Positions 28,479 through 36,377 of a stretch of DNA of 64,000 bases are shown here, piece by piece. The DNA comes from a virus: positions 62,001 to 126,000 of the IMG/VR virus record IMGVR_UViG_3300042448_001702; one strand, written 5' to 3'. Under the pieces are notes generated by a model, which saw nothing but the letters and a program-made list of their open reading frames with translations, searched no databases and was not told the origin of the DNA. A program made the translations under genes and the position numbers. Position 1 is the first letter of the stretch; each line of letters starts with the position of its first letter.

Positions 28479-28721
28479 TTATAAAGTTTTTTCTATTCGT
28501 ATTGTTATACCAGCATTTCCAGCTGATACAAAATATGTGTTGTATCTATTATCATTTATCCAACCATATTTATCAAATCTAAAAACGATTACATCATTAC
28601 CTTCAAACAAACAATGTATGGCATTTGTAGCATAATCAATAGAGGGTTCTCTTAAGAGTCCCATCTTCCAACTATTTACAAATTCCGGCTCTAACTCATC
28701 CGGTAAGATATTAATTATCAT
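28479..28721 (-). CDS. Hypothetical protein, 80 aa
   Basis: Starts MIINILPDELEPEF. The ATG at 28721 forms an ATGA overlap with the stop of the transporter-like gene; the longer frame to 28769 is less likely. Contains CLFEGNDVIVFRFDKYGW. No family recognised. Confidence 0.65.
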   Translation of the reverse strand: MIINILPDELEPEFVNSWKMGLLREPSIDYATNAIHCLFEGNDVIVFRFDKYGWINDNRYNTYFVSAGNAGITIRIEKTL

Positions 28722-29068
28722 TTCCAAAAAATTTGAACTCCCAATATGCAACATGCCAACATCAAACACACAAACGTTTTCATAGTTATTGGTTCTTTAA
28801 ACATTAAGATACTCATTATAGCAAATACAATTATACCTATTGCAAATCCTATTAATCTACTAGGCCATATTTCACCATTATAAGCAACAACAAAATGCTC
28901 TACCGATTTCATAAATAGGTAAGCCATTGGTATTGATGTTAAAAGCGTCAATATTGGATATTTGGATAATAATCCCCATTTAATATTACCTTGTAATTGT
29001 ACAAAAGTAATAATTTGGGCCACCAATCCATATAACGCACCCTTACAAAATTCAACTATAAAATTCAT
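28718..29068 (-). CDS. Small DMT/EamA-like membrane protein, leaderless
   Basis: A 116-aa protein with four hydrophobic helices; the last part FKEPITMKTFVCLMLACCIL followed by GVQIFWK resembles the end of drug/metabolite transporters. The ATG at 29068 lies only 4 nt after the -7 element of the promoter at 29073-29104, so the mRNA would be leaderless. The frame upstream of this ATG is not transcribed from that promoter. Confidence 0.7.
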   Translation of the reverse strand: MNFIVEFCKGALYGLVAQIITFVQLQGNIKWGLLSKYPILTLLTSIPMAYLFMKSVEHFVVAYNGEIWPSRLIGFAIGIIVFAIMSILMFKEPITMKTFVCLMLACCILGVQIFWK

Positions 29069-29072
29069 TTTA

Positions 29073-29104
29073 CAAATATACGAAAAATTCCTGAGATTAC
29101 CAAA
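29073..29104 (-). promoter_or_regulatory. Bacteroidota-type promoter of a leaderless gene
   Basis: TTTG, 20 nt, TATATTTG on the minus strand, then TAAA and ATG. It overlaps the 3' end of 29097-29642. Confidence 0.75.
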
Positions 29105-29642
29105 GACTTGCTGAACCAAATGTCATTGTACTACCATTATTAATGACATGACTTACAATACCGGTTTTACCATTTTTGGAATTAAGCCTATCCCTAAGAA
29201 ATGTTAGAAAATTCTTCACCTCTGTATCAGTTATTACTAAACTCTCAACAGTACTTAAAAAAATGGTTGGGTCTTTTAGGTGTTCCTTTACTACATACCT
29301 TTCCAAATGAATTGGTATTGTTGTAAATTGTTTAGGCGGAAATATCTTAACGCTCAGTTCCATATTATCAGCCCACAAATCTACTCTCACAAACTGGTCA
29401 CCATCCACCATTTCATATACATCAATGGTATAACGTGATTCTAATATTTGAGTTCCGGATACTCTCATAGGAACTCCAGCTATCTCAAATACTTTATTAT
29501 CTAACTTATTCCAATTTTCTATCTTCACACCTTTATCATCATTAGCCAGTAATATACATGCTAAATGATTATTACCAACTAAGTAATCATAATCTACATC
29601 AGATGTATCTTGTCCGCAGTATTGGCAAATCCATTTACTCAT
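29097..29642 (-). CDS. Zinc-finger N-terminus hypothetical protein
   Basis: A 181-aa protein starting MSKWICQYCGQDTSDVDYDY; CQYC forms half of a possible zinc site, with HLAC about 20 residues on as the other half. The remainder is beta-rich (KIFPPKQFTTIPIHLERYVV). It overlaps the thioesterase gene by 4 nt. Function unknown. Confidence 0.65.
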   Translation of the reverse strand: MSKWICQYCGQDTSDVDYDYLVGNNHLACILLANDDKGVKIENWNKLDNKVFEIAGVPMRVSGTQILESRYTIDVYEMVDGDQFVRVDLWADNMELSVKIFPPKQFTTIPIHLERYVVKEHLKDPTIFLSTVESLVITDTEVKNFLTFLRDRLNSKNGKTGIVSHVINNGSTMTFGSASLW

Positions 29643-29998
29643 TTTATTATACCATGTGGTTTTGGTCTTCCGTTTTCATCTACCGCAACAAATACAATCT
29701 TATCAATTTTAATGATAGTTTGCTTAGTATCTTTATTTCGAACTTCGCATGAAATTGTAACTGATGTTGTACCAAATTGTACTAACTCGCATCCTATCTC
29801 AATAATGTCACCAGTTTTTGCAGATGCCACAAAGTTGATTTCACTCATTGCCTTTGTAACAATACTTCGCTCACCTAATTGGCATATTGTAAATATGGAT
29901 GCTTCTTCATCTATCCACTTCAATACCTGTCCGCCAAATAGTGTGCCTCTAGCATTTAGGTCACCGGGCTTTATTAATTTTCTCGTTCTAAATTTCAT
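29639..29998 (-). CDS. Acyl-CoA thioesterase, hotdog fold (YciA-like)
   Basis: A 119-aa protein. NARGTLFGGQVLKWIDEEAS (residues 15-34) is the N-terminal helix motif of acyl-CoA hydrolases, with the catalytic Asp/Glu in WIDE. EINFVASAKTGDIIEIGCEL and KIDKIVFVAVDENGRPKP follow the family pattern. Such enzymes release CoA from acyl-CoA in the cytoplasm. Phage role unknown. Confidence 0.8.
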   Translation of the reverse strand: MKFRTRKLIKPGDLNARGTLFGGQVLKWIDEEASIFTICQLGERSIVTKAMSEINFVASAKTGDIIEIGCELVQFGTTSVTISCEVRNKDTKQTIIKIDKIVFVAVDENGRPKPHGIIK

Positions 29999-30233
29999 CT
30001 CTAACTCTTTTAATATCTATACATTCATCCCTCTTTATATCATCAAATGATTTCCATAGAGTAAATTTCTTTCCAACTCTAGGAAGGGAATGATGCTCTC
30101 TATGCCCACACCATTTACATTCTCTTACTACTACTCTAATAGTTGGTAGACCCATTGGGTGATTTGTAACTGGATGTTTTTCTTTTCGGTATTCCCAGTT
30201 GTGGCAACCGATGTAACAAAAGGGGTTGTGCAT
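29988..30233 (-). CDS. Small zinc-binding-like protein
   Basis: An 81-aa basic protein with CYIGCHNWEY at the start and CKWCGHREHH in the centre, likely joint zinc ligands (CxxxC/H and CxxC). It ends 11 nt inside the thioesterase gene. Role unknown. Confidence 0.6.
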   Translation of the reverse strand: MHNPFCYIGCHNWEYRKEKHPVTNHPMGLPTIRVVVRECKWCGHREHHSLPRVGKKFTLWKSFDDIKRDECIDIKRVRDEI

Positions 30234-30236
30234 AAC

Positions 30237-30995
30237 TTATATTTTATATCCTAATTTTTCAAATGCTTCATCCATATGACCATTCATATAATGTTGTATT
30301 GCCAAATGCGATTCCGGCTCAGCTATATCTGGTAATCCTATGTTATATGGGTCTAATGCCAATGATTTATACTTTGATTCAAATAATATTCTTGAATCAT
30401 GCAATAGATAAATTCCGTTTTCATACATCGCTCTACCCAAAACCCAATCATCAATTGTACAATCCAAAGGGTCTTCAACTATTCTCATATCTCTTTGTGC
30501 AATTTCCATTGCTTTTTTACTAACCAAATATCCACACCCACTAGCTATATATCCGCTTTTTAACACATAGTATCTATTAATATGAAATGGATTCCAACCA
30601 TCATTCGGATGACAACAACCCATATAATCAATATTTGATATTTCATTAAAATTTTGAATAAGCATATTATGAAATCTCTTAGGAGCAACGAATGAATCTG
30701 AATCAATTCTGAAATAGTATTCATATCCTGTTTCTTCTAATATCCATTTTATTGGTAACCTAATTGATTTATCATATAAGCCCAACTTTGTATCATCTGC
30801 TTTAAACCAAATTATATCTTCTTCTATTTTATAGTAATGTTCCAAATCAGGGTTACCAATTGCTATGTAAACATGGTATCCCATATTTCTCAAAGAAGTT
30901 ACCCAAGTCCTTCTACATTCTTTCCAATTTTGGTCCCACGGCTCAATTGTTGTGCCGGTTACCATAATTACCATTTTAGATATATCAAAAGCCAT
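30237..30995 (-). CDS. Fringe-like glycosyltransferase (GT-A), paralogue A
   Basis: A 252-aa protein. VIMVTGTTIEPWDQNWKECR starts the nucleotide-binding fold. YYFRIDSDSFVAPKRF carries the DxD-type metal motif (DSDS). GYLVSKKAMEIAQ and CTIDDWVLGRAMYENG match the later fringe/GT31-like motifs. No membrane segment, so it acts in the cytoplasm. It is a clear paralogue of 31875-32618, with TerC and a coiled-coil gene between them. Confidence 0.7.
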   Translation of the reverse strand: MAFDISKMVIMVTGTTIEPWDQNWKECRRTWVTSLRNMGYHVYIAIGNPDLEHYYKIEEDIIWFKADDTKLGLYDKSIRLPIKWILEETGYEYYFRIDSDSFVAPKRFHNMLIQNFNEISNIDYMGCCHPNDGWNPFHINRYYVLKSGYIASGCGYLVSKKAMEIAQRDMRIVEDPLDCTIDDWVLGRAMYENGIYLLHDSRILFESKYKSLALDPYNIGLPDIAEPESHLAIQHYMNGHMDEAFEKLGYKI

Positions 30996-30996
30996 A

Positions 30997-31647
30997 TTAT
31001 TTTTTCTTCAAAATTAAAGGTATAATAAACGCTAATAAAGTTAAGATTGAGAATACTGCATCTATGCTTTCAGTATTCAAATCATGCAACCAATATGATG
31101 ATACTAACTTCAATCCCAATGCTCCAATTACCCAATATGCTACTCTCTCCAATATAGGATTTTTCTCTAACACTTTCACAAACTTTGTTGTTGCAAATCT
31201 CATAGCAAGGATACCAATGAATACCCCACCACATATCAACCATAAGTTAGGTGTGAATGCTACAGCGGCAAATACATTATCAATACTGAATACTAAATCC
31301 ATCATCTCAATTGCTACGATAGTAGACCAAAGTGCTGATAGAAATGGTATCTTAATTGTCATCTTACTCTCACCACCCTGCTCAACTTTTGAAGATAGGG
31401 CTTTATATGCTAAGTACATAAGATACAATCCACCTGCTACTTTCAACCATACCAATTTGATAAGAACGGATGCGAATAGTAAAGCTAATCCTCTAAAAAG
31501 GTATGCTCCCGCTATCCCGTAAGTCAGCGCCTTTTTTTGCTGGTCTTTTGGTAACTCCTTTACCATCGCCGCAAGTACAGCCGCATTGTCTATACTTAGT
31601 ACAATTTCCAAAATCATTATGTTTAGGAAAATCAGTAACTCTGTCAT
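30997..31647 (-). CDS. terC: TerC-family integral membrane protein
   Basis: A 216-aa protein with about seven hydrophobic helices. LEIVLSIDNAAVLAAM and MMDLVFSIDNVFAAVAF are the paired acidic SIDN motifs of TerC/YkoY/Alx proteins, linked to metal (Mn) export and tellurite resistance. The family has 7-9 helices; this is a compact form. It would sit in the inner membrane. The coiled-coil gene upstream overlaps its start by 155 nt. Confidence 0.85.
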   Translation of the reverse strand: MTELLIFLNIMILEIVLSIDNAAVLAAMVKELPKDQQKKALTYGIAGAYLFRGLALLFASVLIKLVWLKVAGGLYLMYLAYKALSSKVEQGGESKMTIKIPFLSALWSTIVAIEMMDLVFSIDNVFAAVAFTPNLWLICGGVFIGILAMRFATTKFVKVLEKNPILERVAYWVIGALGLKLVSSYWLHDLNTESIDAVFSILTLLAFIIPLILKKK

Positions 31648-31864
31648 TGTTTTCTTTTTTTATTTCTGAATGTTCGTATGGATAACTATCCAATAAGGTT
31701 ATTTTTTCATCTAAGGTAATTATATGTTGTCTTAGATTTTCATTATCTCTACTTAATTGTTCTATCTCCAATTCTCTACCTTTGAATCGGGCATAGTTTA
31801 GGAAAGCAATAGTTCCAAATATAACGCAAAGTATTGCTAATCCATATTGTTTAATTGTGTTCAT
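31493..31864 (-). CDS. Membrane-anchored coiled-coil protein overlapping TerC
   Basis: A 123-aa frame. Residues 7-23 form a membrane segment and 30-70 a coiled coil (EIEQLSRDNENLRQHIITLD). The last 50 residues lie over the start of the TerC gene in another frame and are rich in Cys and Lys. The first 70 residues look genuine and spanin-like in layout; the tail may be real overlap or follow a frameshift. Confidence 0.55.
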   Translation of the reverse strand: MNTIKQYGLAILCVIFGTIAFLNYARFKGRELEIEQLSRDNENLRQHIITLDEKITLLDSYPYEHSEIKKENNDRVTDFPKHNDFGNCTKYRQCGCTCGDGKGVTKRPAKKGADLRDSGSIPF

Positions 31865-31874
31865 ATTTTTTGTT

Positions 31875-32618
31875 TTAAAATCCTAATTTATTTTTTGCCT
31901 CATCCATATGCCCGTTCATATAGTGTTGAATTGCTAAATATGAATTTGGTATTGATATATCGGGTACTTCGTTGTTAGGGTATTGAAATCCCATATAATA
32001 TTTTGAGTGTAGTAAAATTCTACCATCATGCAAAAGTGGTATATTGTTTTCCCACATAGCTCTCCCCAAAACCAAATCATCCCATTGTAATTCCTTATCA
32101 TCATCTATTCTCATATCCCTATCTGCCAATATCATAGCTTTTTTAGAAAGAAAATATGCAGCTCCACTTGCATAAATTCCTTTTTTCATTATATGGAATC
32201 TCATAGGTGGTTTATCCCACCACATATCTACCGGAATAGAACATCCCATATAATCAACATCACCATATTTGATAAAATTTTCATTTAACATTTTTTCAAA
32301 TCTTAATGGGGCTACAAAAGAATCTGAATCAATTCTCATATAGTATTGATATTTTGTTTCTGCAAGTATCCATTTTATTGGCAGCTTAATACTTTTATCA
32401 ACCAAACCATCCTTAGTATCATATGTTTTAAAATAAATTTTATCGTTATCTAAAAGATAATAATTTGATAAACTAGGGACACCAATCGAAATCTTTATGT
32501 TATATCCTAATTTTCTTAATTCGGGTATCCAAGTTCTTTCAGATTCCTTCCAATTTTTATCGTAAGGTTCTATATTTGTACCAGTAACCAATATTATTAG
32601 TTTTGATTTATCAAACAT
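31875..32618 (-). CDS. Fringe-like glycosyltransferase (GT-A), paralogue B
   Basis: A 247-aa paralogue of 30237-30995 with the same blocks: LIILVTGTNIEPYDKNWKE, YYMRIDSDSFVAPLRF (DSDS metal site), AAYFLSKKAMILADRDMRI and WDDLVLGRAMWENN, ending YLAIQHYMNGHMDEA. The pair probably adds related sugars or acts on related acceptors. Starts 1 nt inside the gene upstream. Confidence 0.7.
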   Translation of the reverse strand: MFDKSKLIILVTGTNIEPYDKNWKESERTWIPELRKLGYNIKISIGVPSLSNYYLLDNDKIYFKTYDTKDGLVDKSIKLPIKWILAETKYQYYMRIDSDSFVAPLRFEKMLNENFIKYGDVDYMGCSIPVDMWWDKPPMRFHIMKKGIYASGAAYFLSKKAMILADRDMRIDDDKELQWDDLVLGRAMWENNIPLLHDGRILLHSKYYMGFQYPNNEVPDISIPNSYLAIQHYMNGHMDEAKNKLGF

Positions 32619-32827
32619 TAAAAATATATTTTACGAATTGTGAAAAAATCTTTATAATCATTCTTATACACACTACCACCTACCAAATAGAATTCCGCAT
32701 CAGATAGTGTTGAAAATTTTCTTACATTATTTACGTCTTTGTAGGTATCGGTATCTTCCATCCAAGTACCACCTTGAGAAAGCCATTGGTTTGAACGATG
32801 ATTATATATAGCGTAATAACCTTTCAT
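32618..32827 (-). CDS. Hypothetical protein, 69 aa
   Basis: A small aromatic-rich protein starting MKGYYAIYNHRSNQWLSQGG. Joined to the downstream glycosyltransferase gene by a 1-nt overlap. No family recognised. Confidence 0.65.
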   Translation of the reverse strand: MKGYYAIYNHRSNQWLSQGGTWMEDTDTYKDVNNVRKFSTLSDAEFYLVGGSVYKNDYKDFFTIRKIYF

Positions 32828-32828
32828 A

Positions 32829-34100
32829 TTAATATCTATTATTGAATCCGATTGGTGAATACTTATCTTCTGATTTGTATTCTTCCTCTCCTATGTTATA
32901 TATTTCAGTTAGTGTCATTGGTTTGGTTGTCACATAATCTTTACCTAAGTGTTTCAATAGATTGTTAGCATCATCAATAGGTAATGCATCGAACTTATGT
33001 TCTGCAATCAATCTACCTTTACGAAGTAATGCCGAATCAATCTTAGCTTTATCCATATTGAATGTTGCAACAATCTGAATCTTTAGAATATCACTTAGGA
33101 TACCATCGGTAATATTAAGGATATTAGATACCCCATTTGCCCCACCATTGTTTCTATCCGTAATTACTCTCTCCGCATCTTCAATGAATAGGATTGAATT
33201 ACTATTCTGAATTAGGAATGGTGTCATCTCAGGTGATGTAATGAAGTCTGCTAAATAAGGTGGGATGAATAAAACTCTCTTATCCTTAATCTTACTTGCT
33301 ATATACTTTAGGTAGTGAGTCTTTCCCGTACCCGGCGTACCGTGTAAGAGTACCAATCCTTTACCATTCTTTTGGTTAAGTGTGTTGATAATCTTTTCGT
33401 GAATTGGTTTGAATCCTTTTCCATATCCCAATTCAATATCTAACTTTTGGTCAGGTAATTCAAACGAAGTTGTATCATATCCTCTTGGGGTTTGAATAAC
33501 TAAAGCAATGTTATTACTTTCATGCTTTCGTTTCTTACCCAATCCGATAATTCTTTCAACTAATTTGGTATATATTTCCGATTCATCATTCGAATATACC
33601 TGAACATCTACTCCAATACTATCTTTGAATGATTTCTTAACCTTACCATTCCATTTACGAATTACATTTGAGATATTGATTAGAGTAGTTACCCCACCAT
33701 TTCTCTTTTCCCATACTTCACTAGCACCATAGTTATTATGTCCATAGAATTCTCTAACATAAATTCTAGTGAACCCCATTTCTTTAACTGCCGTAAAGAA
33801 TGGTGCTTGCTTAATCTGATAATCATCGCTGATTCGGAAGTGCTTTGTGATAATCTTTCCCGTTTGGTTTTGAATATATGTACCAAATGGAAAATCATCT
33901 ACATCACTCAAACGATATGGTTGTCCAGTTGTTACATCACCAAGACTGGTGCCTCTCTCACTTACAATTTCATCATTATCATAAGCTTCTCTAATTGCTT
34001 CTAATAGTTCTTCTGGTGTATCATCATCAACCATAATATCACTTTCCAACAGTTTAATAAGTTGTCTTTCCTTTTCTAATATTTGTTCTCTTTTACTCAT
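32829..34100 (-). CDS. AAA+ ATPase, BCS1-like
   Basis: A 423-aa protein starting MSKREQILEK. The N-terminal 230 residues are unassigned. The AAA domain has Walker A GTPGTGKT (254-261), Walker B ILFIEDAE (303-310), IVATFNMDKAKIDSALLRKGR as sensor and arginine finger region. This arrangement fits BCS1/CDC48-like remodelling ATPases rather than replication helicases. The ATG at 34100 was preferred over 34127, which would lie inside the upstream gene. Confidence 0.75.
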   Translation of the reverse strand: MSKREQILEKERQLIKLLESDIMVDDDTPEELLEAIREAYDNDEIVSERGTSLGDVTTGQPYRLSDVDDFPFGTYIQNQTGKIITKHFRISDDYQIKQAPFFTAVKEMGFTRIYVREFYGHNNYGASEVWEKRNGGVTTLINISNVIRKWNGKVKKSFKDSIGVDVQVYSNDESEIYTKLVERIIGLGKKRKHESNNIALVIQTPRGYDTTSFELPDQKLDIELGYGKGFKPIHEKIINTLNQKNGKGLVLLHGTPGTGKTHYLKYIASKIKDKRVLFIPPYLADFITSPEMTPFLIQNSNSILFIEDAERVITDRNNGGANGVSNILNITDGILSDILKIQIVATFNMDKAKIDSALLRKGRLIAEHKFDALPIDDANNLLKHLGKDYVTTKPMTLTEIYNIGEEEYKSEDKYSPIGFNNRY

Positions 34101-34102
34101 TT

Positions 34103-34627
34103 TTATCGGTTTAGTTTTGTTATACATTCTTCTACCTTATCTCGCAATCTACCACCTTGCCCCCAATCACCATCAACTGCCACATGCCTCCACATTGGAA
34201 CTTTGGGTGATAACCATTTGAATTGCTCACCTAAACGAAGGTCATCAATAGCAATCCAATTTGTTATCTTATTATCTTTAGCCCACTTAGCAACTTCTAA
34301 TGCTCTTTCGTGGTCTATGGATGGTCTACTCATTTTGTGCCATAAGTCCTGATGTGTGGTTATATCAACCAAATGTGCGGTAATTCCATAGTGCCAGAAA
34401 ATGTGTTTCATCTGATTGAATGTGAAATGTTTTTTCCAATCTGAACTAAGTACTAACTCAGCGTTTGTTTCATCGCATATTTTTTGTAGTGCTTCACAAT
34501 CTTCTTTAACCCAAGGGTATGGTATTGTAAAGTCTTCCGGTCCACCTTTGATAGTAACCTTGCCATCATTCCAAGTTGCCCAAGCCAATGGGCCATCTAC
34601 ATCTATGAATATAATTTTACGTCTCAT
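34103..34627 (-). CDS. HAD-fold phosphatase (Swiss-army-knife type)
   Basis: A 174-aa protein. FIDVDGPLAWATW (residues 7-19) is HAD motif I with the nucleophile Asp, LVLSSDWKKHFTFNQM motif II and WIAIDDLRL motif IV. The pattern matches the HAD domain often fused to RNA-repair proteins. It may remove a phosphate from nucleic-acid ends or nucleotides. First gene behind the promoter at 34644-34675. Confidence 0.75.
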   Translation of the reverse strand: MRRKIIFIDVDGPLAWATWNDGKVTIKGGPEDFTIPYPWVKEDCEALQKICDETNAELVLSSDWKKHFTFNQMKHIFWHYGITAHLVDITTHQDLWHKMSRPSIDHERALEVAKWAKDNKITNWIAIDDLRLGEQFKWLSPKVPMWRHVAVDGDWGQGGRLRDKVEECITKLNR

Positions 34628-34643
34628 AACTTTTTATAATATA

Positions 34644-34675
34644 CAAATATACGAATTTTTTTGGAATAAATCAAA
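34644..34675 (-). promoter_or_regulatory. Bacteroidota-type promoter
   Basis: TTTG, 20 nt, TATATTTG on the minus strand, 16 nt upstream of the ATG at 34627. Dispersed repeats abut it upstream (34681). Confidence 0.8.
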
Positions 34676-34680
34676 TAAAT

Positions 34681-34729
34681 AACCCATTGATTTTCAACGA
34701 GTTATAATCAGTTGATTTTCAATGGGTTA
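34681..34729. repeat. Two copies of the dispersed repeat
   Basis: AACCCATTGATTTTCAAC (34681-34698) and GTTGATTTTCAATGGGTT (about 34711-34729), in opposite orientation. Between this block and the 34-residue gene (34730-34812) nothing further is seen beyond AT-rich sequence. Confidence 0.75.
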
Positions 34730-34812
34730 AAGTGGGTCTTAAAACGCTTTTAGAGCAATTTTAAGGGTGTCTCCCGCATGGCATGCAAGTCTTTGAGTAT
34801 TCTTATATTAGA

Positions 34813-34917
34813 TTAGCATTTTTTTCCAAATAACCCCTTTTTAAACAACATTTTACGGGTCTTTTTTGCTAACTGATTACGCCTTCTTACTTTCTTTTGT
34901 TTCTTAGTTAATGACAT
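34813..34917 (-). CDS. Very basic 34-aa peptide
   Basis: Starts MSLTKKQKKVRRRNQLAKK; about half of the residues are Lys or Arg. It may bind nucleic acid, like small phage packaging or ribosomal-type peptides. It is called a gene from the clean frame and gap position. Confidence 0.45.
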   Translation of the reverse strand: MSLTKKQKKVRRRNQLAKKTRKMLFKKGLFGKKC

Positions 34918-34937
34918 ATTAAAATTTTTACTAATAA

Positions 34938-35087
34938 TTATCTTTTTCTTTTATAATAACGATATATTTGGGTAATATATGAATCCAATAGCATTACTAT
35001 ATTAATAAATATAGCCAATGGTATTACAAAAATTATAACTCCCAATAACAAAAGTATAGTTGCTAATTTGAGAAAGAACTTCATCAT
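34938..35087 (-). CDS. Small membrane protein, 49 aa
   Basis: Starts [17 protein letters not shown] with a membrane segment over residues 4-32 and a basic tail ending YYKRKR. Its ATG overlaps the TGA of the IscA-like gene (ATGA). Confidence 0.6.
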   Translation of the reverse strand: MMKFFLKLATILLLLGVIIFVIPLAIFINIVMLLDSYITQIYRYYKRKR

Positions 35088-35413
35088 AGTGAAAACGATT
35101 CACCACATCCACAAGTTCGAGATGCGTTTGGATTCTCCCATTGAAATCCTTTACCATTTAATCCATCTGAATATGTCAATTGAGTACCATAAAGATATAG
35201 TAAACTCTTTCTATCAATTACTACTTTCAATCCATCAGCCTCTACCACTTCATCAGTAGGTTCTATCTTATCATCGAAATCCATTGTATAAGATAACCCA
35301 CTACATCCACCACCTTTGATACCAACTCGTAAGTTATGAGTATCAGACGTTAAACCACCTTCCTTCATTAATTGGATTATGTGTTCTAATGCTTTAGGTT
35401 GTAGTGTTACCAT
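35084..35413 (-). CDS. iscA: A-type Fe-S carrier (IscA/HesB family)
   Basis: A 109-aa protein with the three conserved cysteines: [13 protein letters not shown] (first Cys near residue 37) and [11 protein letters not shown] at the C-terminus. This is the full A-type carrier, which holds a Fe-S cluster and passes it to apo-proteins. The scaffold IscU is encoded five genes upstream (36378-36776), so both are in one transcription unit. No cysteine desulfurase is visible in the window. Confidence 0.88.
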   Translation of the reverse strand: MVTLQPKALEHIIQLMKEGGLTSDTHNLRVGIKGGGCSGLSYTMDFDDKIEPTDEVVEADGLKVVIDRKSLLYLYGTQLTYSDGLNGKGFQWENPNASRTCGCGESFSL

Positions 35414-35415
35414 AA

Positions 35416-35685
35416 TTATTCAGTTTCTTCAGATATTATATCACCATACTCTTTGGCCGCTTTTGGATTTCTTTCCAATAGGATTTGATACGCAATTTGG
35501 TATCTACCTAACTCAATTTGGCAAGGGAAGTTTTCATTATGAAGTGAGTCAGCAGCTGCTGTTTGTACTTTAACTTCAGCTCTTAACTTACTTAATTCCT
35601 TTTGTTGTAAGAAACATATAAGGAGTACCGATACGGCTCCCGTTCCTACAATTGCTTTCTGATACTTTGCAATAAACTCTTTCAT
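35416..35685 (-). CDS. Membrane-anchored hypothetical protein
   Basis: An 89-aa protein with a membrane segment at about residues 10-27 ([15 protein letters not shown]) and a helical outer part with [16 protein letters not shown]. It sits between IscA and PspC genes. Function unknown. Confidence 0.65.
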   Translation of the reverse strand: MKEFIAKYQKAIVGTGAVSVLLICFLQQKELSKLRAEVKVQTAAADSLHNENFPCQIELGRYQIAYQILLERNPKAAKEYGDIISEETE

Positions 35686-35689
35686 AATT

Positions 35690-35869
35690 TTATTTTTTAG
35701 GTATAATAATCCACGCCAAACAGTACATAAAAATCATAGGGAATGGAGCACATATTAATGCCAAAAAAAGTAATCTCCAAATTGTTGGGTCACTATTTGT
35801 ATATTCGGCGATACCACCACACACTCCACCTATTCTACTATCTGTTGTACTTCTAAATAATTTTTTCAT
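35690..35869 (-). CDS. PspC-domain membrane protein
   Basis: A 59-aa protein starting MKKLFRSTTDSRIGGVCGGI. The block IGGVCGGIAEYTNSDPTIWR is the PspC signature, followed by one hydrophobic helix ending CLAWIIIPKK. PspC proteins sense or respond to membrane stress. The ATG at 35869 forms a TAATATG junction; the 12 residues before it were rejected. Confidence 0.8.
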   Translation of the reverse strand: MKKLFRSTTDSRIGGVCGGIAEYTNSDPTIWRLLFLALICAPFPMIFMYCLAWIIIPKK

Positions 35870-35870
35870 A

Positions 35871-36068
35871 TTATTTTGTTTTACTTCCAACCATTTGATA
35901 CGCATCCCAGACTTGTCCTAATGCGTATTCTATTTTGAATTTTATTTCTTCATCAGATTGAGCCAATGGGTGTTCCAAACAATGGTCATTTAAGTTACAC
36001 ATTATAACGTGTAATCTATCTAATAACTCCAAATAGTGTCCATCGTTTATTTCTATCTTATCTTCCAT
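35871..36068 (-). CDS. Hypothetical protein, 65 aa
   Basis: Starts MEDKIEINDGHYLELLD; acidic and helical with two Cys and two His that may bind metal (HVIMCNLNDHCLEHP). The ATG at 36068 shares one base with the upstream stop. Confidence 0.65.
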   Translation of the reverse strand: MEDKIEINDGHYLELLDRLHVIMCNLNDHCLEHPLAQSDEEIKFKIEYALGQVWDAYQMVGSKTK

Positions 36069-36376
36069 TATGGTAAAATTTGAGTTCCATCTAACCAAAC
36101 CGATTGAACCTTAGCCCCACTTACAGCCTTTTCACCAATATCTTTTAATTGCTGTCCACTTAGGCAGGTTGAATAAAAATTAAAAGATGTAGATGATGAT
36201 GTTGTGGTTATACTACTCGGTTTACAATTAGGTGGGAAATAATTTATCATCGTATTAATAACCGCCCTAATCTGCGTTCCATCCAAAGGTTTCTCCCACT
36301 TAATAGAATAAATGTGTAACTCAGCACCTACTTTTTGGCCGAATATACTCCTTAACCAGTTCAATAACTTTTTCAT
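36068..36376 (-). CDS. Hypothetical protein, 102 aa
   Basis: Starts MKKLLNWLRSIFGQ; a Ser/Thr-rich central stretch (SSITTTSSSTSF) follows PPNCKP. The ATG at 36376 forms a TAATATG junction with the IscU stop. Function unknown. Confidence 0.65.
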   Translation of the reverse strand: MKKLLNWLRSIFGQKVGAELHIYSIKWEKPLDGTQIRAVINTMINYFPPNCKPSSITTTSSSTSFNFYSTCLSGQQLKDIGEKAVSGAKVQSVWLDGTQILP

Positions 36377-36377
36377 A

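Noticed and set aside
33689-33898. 69-aa minus frame inside the AAA gene
   Set aside because: Out-of-frame shadow; the AAA frame carries Walker motifs and continues through it.
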